DNA from: Ktedonobacteraceae bacterium
GTDB lineage: Bacteria > Chloroflexota > Ktedonobacteria > Ktedonobacterales > Ktedonobacteraceae
Assembly: GCA_035653615.1 (NCBI GenBank)
Contig: DASRBN010000042.1
Span: 1 to 64,000 of the forward strand
Direction: 5' to 3'
DNA length: 64,000 bases
Positions 58,023 through 64,000 of this stretch are shown piece after piece. The first letter of the stretch is position 1; each line of letters begins with the position of its first letter. The notes below the pieces were generated by a model that did no database searches, was not told the DNA's origin, and worked only from the letters and a program-made list of their open reading frames with translations. Made by a program: the position numbers and the translations under genes.

Positions 58023-59708
58023 TTAGCTTCCCTTGCTTAACGAAGCGTTGAGCAATTTCCATTGTCCATTCTCGGTTCCGACCACGTAATATCCCTGGTA
58101 CGTACTGATATGCGTACCACCGCCAGAACTGTTATCCTCAGTAGCAGTGATGGTGACCGCAACTTTAAAGGTGCCGTCCGAGTTGGATGTTATGGCGCCA
58201 AATTGAACGTCATCGTGTTCGGTATGAGAGTAACCGCTTGCGAAGCTATTATACGATTGTTTGCTTTGGAGATAGCTTCCGAACAGGTTGTAGGCATCAG
58301 CATAATCTCGAACATTGATATAGTCGAAATAACTCTGAACCGTTGCCTGGGCCTGTTGCATGGGAGTGGGCGTCGGCGGAGTTGTCGCGGTTGGCGAGGG
58401 TTGCGTCGTCGCGGTTGGATTCGTTGTGGGAGTGGTTTGCACGACGGGCGTTGGAGTCGGTGAATTATTGGGCGAGGACTGCCCTGTAACGATCTTCAGG
58501 CCGAAAAATGTTCCGCCCGCAACTAAAACAAAGACTACCAGGGCGCCAATAACCAGTAACGGTGTATTAGATTTGCTTTTCTGCCCGGCTGGTGCCTGTA
58601 CATATGGGGCTACAGGAGCATTGACACCAGAGATTGGCCTTTCGATACCCGAAGCACCAGCTCTTAGGACCTCTGGTGACTGAGAAACAGGAGTGACAGG
58701 CAAGGCCTGGCGAATAGCCGGTAGAGGAGTATTCTGGCGCTGGGTAGCGGAAGATGCGCTGATCTCCTGCACAATTCCGGGGTGAGAGGGCGATGAACCA
58801 GGAACCGGGAGCGTATCGTTGTCCGGCACGTAATTGACGGAATGAGGTGTGTTAATGGCAACCCGAAACGCCTGCGCCAGGTCCAGGGCCGACATGTAGC
58901 GGTCTTCGCGTCTTTTGGCGGTGGCCGTCATCAATACAGCATCCACGGCAGGTGGAATGGCGGGATTAATTTGAGATAACGAAGGCAATGGCTCCTGAAG
59001 GTGTTTTACTGCCACCATCAGAGGAGTGCTACCGATAAATGGAACGCGCCCGGTCAGCATTTGAAATACCAGGATACCGAGTTCGTAAATATCGGCCCGC
59101 TGGTCGATTTGCTCGCCATGTGCCATTTCTGGGGCCATGTAATCTGGTGTGCCTACCATCATCCCGGTACCGGTCAAGGTGGATGCTTTCGAAATGCTAT
59201 GCTCCTGCATGATGCGAGCGATGCCGAAATCGGCCAGAACCAATCGCCCATCACTATGAATCAGGAAGTTGCTGGGTTTGATATCGCGGTGAATCACGCC
59301 CTGGGCATGGGCATAACTGAGTGCGTAGGCGGCCTGGTCGAGATAAGTGGCCGTTTCCTGCATAGAAAGCGCGCCGCGCCTGGCCAGCAGATCGCGCAAG
59401 GTGCCACCGCTGAGATAGGGCATAACCAGGTAGGCAAGACCATCTTGCTCGCCGTATTCATAAATTGGCATAATGTTGACATGTTCGAGTTTAGCGATCA
59501 CATCGGCTTCGCGCCGGAAGCGTGCCAGGAAGTCGCTATATGCGCTGCTCGAAGGGGGAACATTCGGCTGCAAGACCTTAACGGCTACCATGCGAGCGGG
59601 GCGAGCCTGCTCCGCGAGGTAAACAACCCCCATTCCTCCATGCCCAAGGAGTTTTATTAGCGTACATGTTCCCAGTATTTTACCTACGAGATCGTTTTCA
59701 TTCCTCAT
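58023..59708 (-). CDS. Membrane Ser/Thr protein kinase
   Basis: 561 residues. Kinase domain about 11-275: Gly-rich loop LGHGGMGVVY, Lys44, HRDIKPSN (catalytic Asp142), ADFGIAR (DFG 160-162) and GTPDYMAPE activation segment. A Pro/Thr-rich juxtamembrane region follows, then a single membrane helix (TPLLVIGALVVFVLVAGGTFFGL, about 380-400), a Thr/Pro-rich linker and a C-terminal exterior domain of NTF2/DUF4878 type (QAQATVQSYFDYINVRDYADAYNLF). There are no PASTA repeats. The ligand is unknown. Confidence 0.92.
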   Translation of the reverse strand: MRNENDLVGKILGTCTLIKLLGHGGMGVVYLAEQARPARMVAVKVLQPNVPPSSSAYSDFLARFRREADVIAKLEHVNIMPIYEYGEQDGLAYLVMPYLSGGTLRDLLARRGALSMQETATYLDQAAYALSYAHAQGVIHRDIKPSNFLIHSDGRLVLADFGIARIMQEHSISKASTLTGTGMMVGTPDYMAPEMAHGEQIDQRADIYELGILVFQMLTGRVPFIGSTPLMVAVKHLQEPLPSLSQINPAIPPAVDAVLMTATAKRREDRYMSALDLAQAFRVAINTPHSVNYVPDNDTLPVPGSSPSHPGIVQEISASSATQRQNTPLPAIRQALPVTPVSQSPEVLRAGASGIERPISGVNAPVAPYVQAPAGQKSKSNTPLLVIGALVVFVLVAGGTFFGLKIVTGQSSPNNSPTPTPVVQTTPTTNPTATTQPSPTATTPPTPTPMQQAQATVQSYFDYINVRDYADAYNLFGSYLQSKQSYNSFASGYSHTEHDDVQFGAITSNSDGTFKVAVTITATEDNSSGGGTHISTYQGYYVVGTENGQWKLLNASLSKGS

Positions 59709-59805
59709 TTCATACCCTGCCCTTGTATCAGGTAGTTCTGTCTCTTCTCCTCAATATTAATCTATATCGATGCAATTGTATAGTTCATATTTCACAGGAG
59801 ACTTG

Positions 59806-60846
59806 TTAGTGCATTGCCTTCAACCGGCTATATTCCTCACGAAATGTCTTTTCCATTGCTCGTTTTTGTGTCTCAGGCAGGAAACTGGCACGAACTCCAT
59901 TGAGCGCGATCTGATCAATTGCACCGGTTTCCAGTCCGAATTCGGTTGAAAGCAAAACATACTCATCGTTGAGGGTTGTGTTGAAGAGAGGAGGATCATC
60001 GCTGCTGATGGTGACGATAGCGCCTGCACCATGGAGCCGTGGTAATGGATGAGATGCATAGTCGGGATACATTCCAAGCTGGATATTGCTTGTAGGCGTG
60101 ATGTCGAGTGGAAGGCGGTGAGCGACGAGATATTCGACCAATCCTGGGTCTTCGATGGCGCGCACACCATGCGCAATACGCTCGGCTCCTAGCGCCTGTA
60201 TTGCTCCCCAGATGCTCTCCGCGCCCGCCATTTCACCGGCATGGGGAACACTGTGCAGGCCCTCAGAGCGGGCCTGCTCGAACCAGCGGGCGAAAGGTTC
60301 CGGGGGCGCACCTGCCTCTGAACCGGCCAGACCAAGTGCCACGACGCCATCATTTTTCCCCTCAATAGCCACGTGTGTGACGTAATCGGCCATTGAGCCG
60401 GTAATCGATGGCTCGGCCCATTTGCGCACAATATTGAAAATCCAGTTGAGAGTAATGCCGAAGTCGTCCTGGACGCGCTTTCGCCCTCGTTGTATACCTA
60501 TAAACCAGGTATCCTGCGGAATGCCGAACCGGTAGTGCGTACTGGGCGTGACCGTGACTTCGGCATAGCAAACGTTTTGCCTTGCCAGTTCCGCGCCCAG
60601 TTCGTAGACGATCAGTTCGTAATCCTCGACCGTCTTCAAACAGCGTGTCACTATGATGAACATCTCAACAAAATGATCGAAGTCGCGGTAGGTGAATGAC
60701 TTGCGGAGCGCGGCCTCATCCTGATAAGGTAAGTCGATGCGATTGCGCCGGGCAAGCCCCAATACGGTAGCGGGTTGAATAGCGCCCTCCAGGTGGATGT
60801 GCAATTCAACTTTGGGCATAGCGCGTAAGTAGCTCTCAATAGACAT
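59806..60846 (-). CDS. add: Adenosine deaminase
   Basis: 346 residues. It turns adenosine into inosine. Zinc ligands His16 and His18 (PKVELHIHLEGAIQP), the SVPHAGEMAG site (His and catalytic Glu) and ERIAHGVRA and TISSDDPPLF (Asp-Asp) are all present. Cytoplasmic purine salvage. Single gene, start at ATG 60846 with only a weak SD. Confidence 0.92.
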   Translation of the reverse strand: MSIESYLRAMPKVELHIHLEGAIQPATVLGLARRNRIDLPYQDEAALRKSFTYRDFDHFVEMFIIVTRCLKTVEDYELIVYELGAELARQNVCYAEVTVTPSTHYRFGIPQDTWFIGIQRGRKRVQDDFGITLNWIFNIVRKWAEPSITGSMADYVTHVAIEGKNDGVVALGLAGSEAGAPPEPFARWFEQARSEGLHSVPHAGEMAGAESIWGAIQALGAERIAHGVRAIEDPGLVEYLVAHRLPLDITPTSNIQLGMYPDYASHPLPRLHGAGAIVTISSDDPPLFNTTLNDEYVLLSTEFGLETGAIDQIALNGVRASFLPETQKRAMEKTFREEYSRLKAMH

Positions 60847-61031
60847 GCTTTTTACTACTCTCTTTCTCTACCATGTCGCCTCCATTATACACATTTTGTA
60901 GCAGAGCCAGCTAATCCTGTTTAAATGCGAGCCCTTGTTTTGTAATAGACAACGTCGTGATGGATAAAGCCGTCCTTAATCTTATAGAATACGACTAAAA
61001 ATAAATGGAAGCGGTGAAATTATACTAAATA

Positions 61032-61061
61032 TTGACAACAGCCGGCTCTTCATGGTATGCT
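61032..61061 (+). promoter_or_regulatory. σ70-type promoter for the small unknown gene
   Basis: Perfect TTGACA (61032-61037), an 18-bp spacer and TATGCT (61056-61061). It lies about 93 bp before the start at 61154. The rest of the 307-bp gap after the adenosine deaminase start (60847-61153) shows no gene. Confidence 0.55.
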
Positions 61062-61153
61062 TTGCTTATCGCTCAGATGAGGGGTTGTGGACAATGCGAC
61101 GAAGGACCCATTCTGCCCTGGTATTTCAGAGTTTTGAAAGGAGGATCGCCCAC

Positions 61154-61495
61154 ATGATCGATTTCACGACTGCTCCCAGCTTTGAGGAAATCACATCCTT
61201 CGTAAAAGAAAAATTCGATGCGCTGAGGGTACCTTACATGCAGTGGGCCAACATTGCCCGCCTTGCCGTTCAAGGACTACCTTACGATGCAGAGAGACTC
61301 GCGCAGCTGAAGCTCTATATAGACGGTGTGCGAGCCGAACTGAGACGGGTTATTGTGGTAGCCTCTGAACATTTCTCTGAAGAGCAACTTGTGCAGCTGC
61401 GAGATCGTGCGGGCATGAGCAAGACTGCCTGGAAGTCCCTCAAGAAACGCTGCGGGATTACGATCAAGAATGGGTTTTCGCTTGTGAGTTATTAA
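61154..61495 (+). CDS. Small cytoplasmic protein, unknown function
   Basis: 113 residues. The start is fixed by AAAGGAGG 8 nt upstream. The predicted structure is mostly helical, with VPYMQWANIARLAVQGLPYDAERLAQLKLYIDGVRAEL and a basic end SKTAWKSLKKRCGITIKNGFSLVSY. No signal peptide or membrane segment. No family was recognised. The gene converges with the GT39-type gene, and the stop codons overlap (TTAA). Confidence 0.65.
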   Translation: MIDFTTAPSFEEITSFVKEKFDALRVPYMQWANIARLAVQGLPYDAERLAQLKLYIDGVRAELRRVIVVASEHFSEEQLVQLRDRAGMSKTAWKSLKKRCGITIKNGFSLVSY

Positions 61496-63291
61496 GGGGC
61501 GATACGTTTCTCCGGTTCGTATACAATGTATCCGTTTGCGTGGAACTCCTTGTAAGTAATGTGTTCTTTCGCGGCTACTTGCTCGAAGTATTGCGCCTGG
61601 ACCGAGCCTTCTGCTAGCACATAAAATGGTTGCGGTGCCTGGGCAACCATGGCTCGATAAGGGAAATAGCGGTCAAGGCCGGGTCGCAATCCTTTATCGA
61701 GCGCGGCGCAGATAATCTGTTCGTTGCTGAGAAAGGTGATGCGGTTGCAGTCATCGTACTCCATGTAGACCCGCGTAGCTCCTAAACGAAGAAGGCTCTG
61801 GATCAAGGCATACTGGCGCCGGAAGCTTGCCTGCGCCGGGGTAACTTGCTGGGTGAAGATCGTGATGGTTCCTAACAGGCATGTCCCCAATATGAGCACA
61901 ATCACTCCATAGCGGCCGATTGCTTTGAGACGCCCGCTCCAGCTTTGAAAGGTTTTCACACTGTGTTTCTTTTCCCACAGCGGAGCGAGCACAGCAGGTA
62001 TGGCTATCAGAAGTCCGATCAGGTAGCGCGCAGAAGTGTAAGGAGTGACTGCCGATGCCTGCGGGTAGAGGATGAAAGCTAGCAGTGTCGCGCCTGCGCC
62101 TACGAGGATCATGAGGCGGCCAGCGTGACGGATAGCTTCATGCCGCAGTTCTGGAGAATAGTGCTGCCCATGCGGCGGTATTTTCTGCCAGTACTGCCAG
62201 AAACGACGCGCGGCAGTAATGGCCGCAACGCAAAACAGCAGCAGAAAACCCAGGCCCCAGATGCCATGAACGCCTGTGCAGAAGAGCGTCGCTGCATTCG
62301 ATTGGTTGGAAAGTGGCCACTCATTTACTTCCGCGATGGGGCACAACGTATTACCACTGGTAATCAGAGGAACCGAGACCAGGAATGTTCCCATAACTTC
62401 CTGGAGCGGGCGCGGACCAATGCCTTGCGGCGAAATAGTTGCCACCTGCTTTGACAATCCGTTCAGCGAAGGATAGGAGGGCTCGCGATATCCCCCAGAA
62501 GAAAATAGCGCGTTCTGGTTCGGAGTTACCGGAACTGTGGCTTTGTAAATGAGGAATGGCGATAGGCCAATCAGAAAACATACTGCCAGCAACGAGAGCG
62601 ATGGTAGGCGCAGCTCTCTACGGCAGAAGAGTGCGAGCAGAAGACCCGCGACCAGAACAAATGGCAGGCACAAGGGATAGCTCCAGAGATCAAGGCCCGC
62701 GCATCCTCCCCAGGCAGCATAGGCGATGATACGAGACCATGACAAGCGCTTGCTCTTTTTCGCTGAAAGTGTCGTATCGTTCTCATCATCCCTCTGTTCA
62801 AGTGGATTTGCGCTGAAAGCAAGCCAGGCAGTGAGTAGCAGGAGCAGGGCCGTAAAGAACAGGTAATCGGGATCGCCTCCATTCGCCAGCAATTGCCGGA
62901 ATATCACGTCGGGCGCTCCAAGAGACAGGATGACAATCGAGAATAGCGCCAGGGATTTTGCATAGAGCCTCGAAACCAGGAGGTATATGCAGAGCAGAAA
63001 GAGCGCGAAAAGGAGAACCGTCGTAAGCCTGAGCGCGAAGGTCGATGGCCCAAAGAGATGAAAAAAGAAGGCGCCGATATATGCTTCTGCTGATCCCAGG
63101 TAATCTTGCCCGTAGTAGACCAGTGGATGGGCCCCATGATAGGCGACATCGAAAGCCATCAGCCCCATCGTTCCTTCATCGTTATATGGAGCCGGCCAGC
63201 TTAAGGCGATGAGAATCAGGCGGAGCAGTGTTCCTGGCGTGAGAATAACGGCGGCACAGCGATCATAGCCATCAAGACGACGGCCTGGCAT
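61492..63291 (-). CDS. GT39-type membrane glycosyltransferase-like protein
   Basis: About 599 residues with 11-12 membrane segments and a C-terminal exterior domain. PAPYNDEGTMGLMAFDVAYHGAHPLVYYGQDYLGSAEAYIGAFFFHLFG holds the Asp-Glu of the first loop, as in GT39/ArnT-like enzymes that use polyprenyl-phosphate sugars. The sugar and acceptor are unknown. GAGGAG lies 6 nt before the ATG at 63291, which decides the start over a TTG 18 bp upstream. Confidence 0.75.
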   Translation of the reverse strand: MPGRRLDGYDRCAAVILTPGTLLRLILIALSWPAPYNDEGTMGLMAFDVAYHGAHPLVYYGQDYLGSAEAYIGAFFFHLFGPSTFALRLTTVLLFALFLLCIYLLVSRLYAKSLALFSIVILSLGAPDVIFRQLLANGGDPDYLFFTALLLLLTAWLAFSANPLEQRDDENDTTLSAKKSKRLSWSRIIAYAAWGGCAGLDLWSYPLCLPFVLVAGLLLALFCRRELRLPSLSLLAVCFLIGLSPFLIYKATVPVTPNQNALFSSGGYREPSYPSLNGLSKQVATISPQGIGPRPLQEVMGTFLVSVPLITSGNTLCPIAEVNEWPLSNQSNAATLFCTGVHGIWGLGFLLLFCVAAITAARRFWQYWQKIPPHGQHYSPELRHEAIRHAGRLMILVGAGATLLAFILYPQASAVTPYTSARYLIGLLIAIPAVLAPLWEKKHSVKTFQSWSGRLKAIGRYGVIVLILGTCLLGTITIFTQQVTPAQASFRRQYALIQSLLRLGATRVYMEYDDCNRITFLSNEQIICAALDKGLRPGLDRYFPYRAMVAQAPQPFYVLAEGSVQAQYFEQVAAKEHITYKEFHANGYIVYEPEKRIAP

Positions 63292-63419
63292 TAGGAACTC
63301 CTCGTACAACTTATTTTATCAGCGAGCTGACAGATCGGATACTACCCTACTTTGGAGTTCGTGTCAACCTGGGGAAGCGTGGAATGAGGGGCCATCGCTT
63401 TGGCTAACGCTTAAGCCTT

Positions 63420-64000
63420 TTATCCAGGTAAAAAGTCGGGCGCCAGGTGTGCCAGCCCCTCGGTGATCACCAGCAGGGTCTGATCGGCCATCTCATCAGC
63501 GGAGGGTGTGCGTTCTTTGCGACCCCATTGGACGGCGGGACCGAAAATGGCCCAGCTGACTACAGAGGCGACCAGTTCCAGGCGTATACCTGGGCGTTTA
63601 CCTGCAACCCTGGCTTGCTTAAGCCATGCCAGTAAGACCTCGGCCAATTCCTGCTGTACTGCTTGTTCTACCCTCGGATCGAATTGACGGTCGCTGGGTT
63701 TACAATTTGCATGAAACTCGTCCATGAAGCCAAACGCTGCTCTGACCAATGCACGCAGGCTCTGCATGTTCCAAGCGGGCGCAGGAGGAAGATGCCGGAT
63801 CAGTGCTTGCTGAAACATCTCACGAATGATTGAATCGAGCAGTGCGTATTTATCAGGAAAGTGAGCATAAAATGTGGCACGGTTGACCGTCGCACGATCA
63901 GTAATCTCCCCAATACTAATCGAGGCCATGTCTTTCTCTGCCATCAGCTCCATAAACGCCTGTTGGAGTAACTTGCGCGTGCGCTTCACACGGGGATCCA
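63420..64000 (-). CDS. TetR-family regulator (5' end outside window)
   Basis: The frame is open to the window edge, and the residues at the edge (DPRVKRTRKLLQQAFMELM) are the usual start of a TetR HTH, so the true start lies beyond 64000. SISIGEITDRATVNRATFYAHFPDKYALLDSIIREMF is the HTH with its recognition helix. The C-terminal domain (EVLLAWLKQARVAGKRPGIRLELVASVVSWAIFGPAVQWG) is of the TetR_C type. A GTG at 63989 could be taken for a start but splits the family motif. Confidence 0.88.
   Translation of the reverse strand, partial: DPRVKRTRKLLQQAFMELMAEKDMASISIGEITDRATVNRATFYAHFPDKYALLDSIIREMFQQALIRHLPPAPAWNMQSLRALVRAAFGFMDEFHANCKPSDRQFDPRVEQAVQQELAEVLLAWLKQARVAGKRPGIRLELVASVVSWAIFGPAVQWGRKERTPSADEMADQTLLVITEGLAHLAPDFLPG

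Overview
The window looks like chromosomal DNA of a Ktedonobacteria-type member of the Chloroflexota. This is inferred from gene content, not from a marker tree. The supporting features are an insertion sequence with an ISKra4-type transposase, a coenzyme F420 biosynthesis cluster with F420-type oxidoreductases, an FMN-riboswitch-controlled RibXY-like transporter (a pairing known from Chloroflexi), an NfeD/stomatin pair, many small regulators and GNAT enzymes, and many solitary genes between short operons. No phage, plasmid or CRISPR region was seen.

Layout. 1-1.3 kb: the 3' end of an IS66-type transposase, a secreted protein and a winged-helix regulator. 1.7-6.7 kb: GT87 membrane glycosyltransferase, 1-Cys peroxiredoxin, TetR regulator, a GrdB-like redox protein and an MFS transporter. 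6.8-10.6 kb: a MoxR/DUF58/DUF4129 operon. 10.6-12.9 kb: the most unusual locus, a 10-cysteine secreted peptide encoded with a MauE-like membrane protein, a MauD/TlpA-like thioredoxin and its own signal peptidase I. An intact-ended IS (13037-14711, 22-bp inverted repeats, 9-bp target duplication) sits just upstream of that operon's predicted promoter; its transposase is frameshifted. 15.3-18.4 kb: NfeD, stomatin and pyrE. 18.7-25.8 kb: a secreted protein, a YggX/radical-SAM overlapping pair, a formyltransferase, a response regulator, UspA and an ArsB-like transporter. 26-30 kb: smc, then an isolated 5S rRNA gene with its own promoter and terminator.

30-39.4 kb is mixed metabolism: class V aminotransferase, GNAT, thyX, moaA, LLM-class oxidoreductase, carboxylesterase and glnA. 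40.3-44.8 kb holds a decayed sugar-kinase fragment beside a glucose-dehydrogenase-like enzyme, a glycogen-debranching-type hydrolase, an SCP2 protein and a DUF1269 protein. 45.2-48.9 kb is an F420 operon: cofE, an FbiB-C-like nitroreductase, cofD, cofC and a PPOX-type probable F420 enzyme. 49-53.8 kb: phosphoesterase, DoxX, PIG-L deacetylase, then an FMN riboswitch ahead of an ABC permease and a lipoprotein binding protein. 54-57.2 kb: protocatechuate catabolism (pcaH, pcaG, and pcaB fused to a GNAT domain). 57.2-64 kb: GNAT, Ser/Thr kinase, adenosine deaminase, an unknown small protein, a GT39-type membrane enzyme and a TetR regulator cut by the window edge.

Several systems connect. Riboflavin uptake under FMN control, F420 synthesis and several flavin/F420-type oxidoreductases (LLM, PPOX, nitroreductase, ThyX) all lie within about 20 kb. 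The Cys-rich peptide locus combines a substrate, an oxidative-folding pair and a processing peptidase, which suggests a self-contained secretion and maturation module. Small gene remnants (IolE-like, PfkB-like, SDR-like) show ongoing gene decay between operons.
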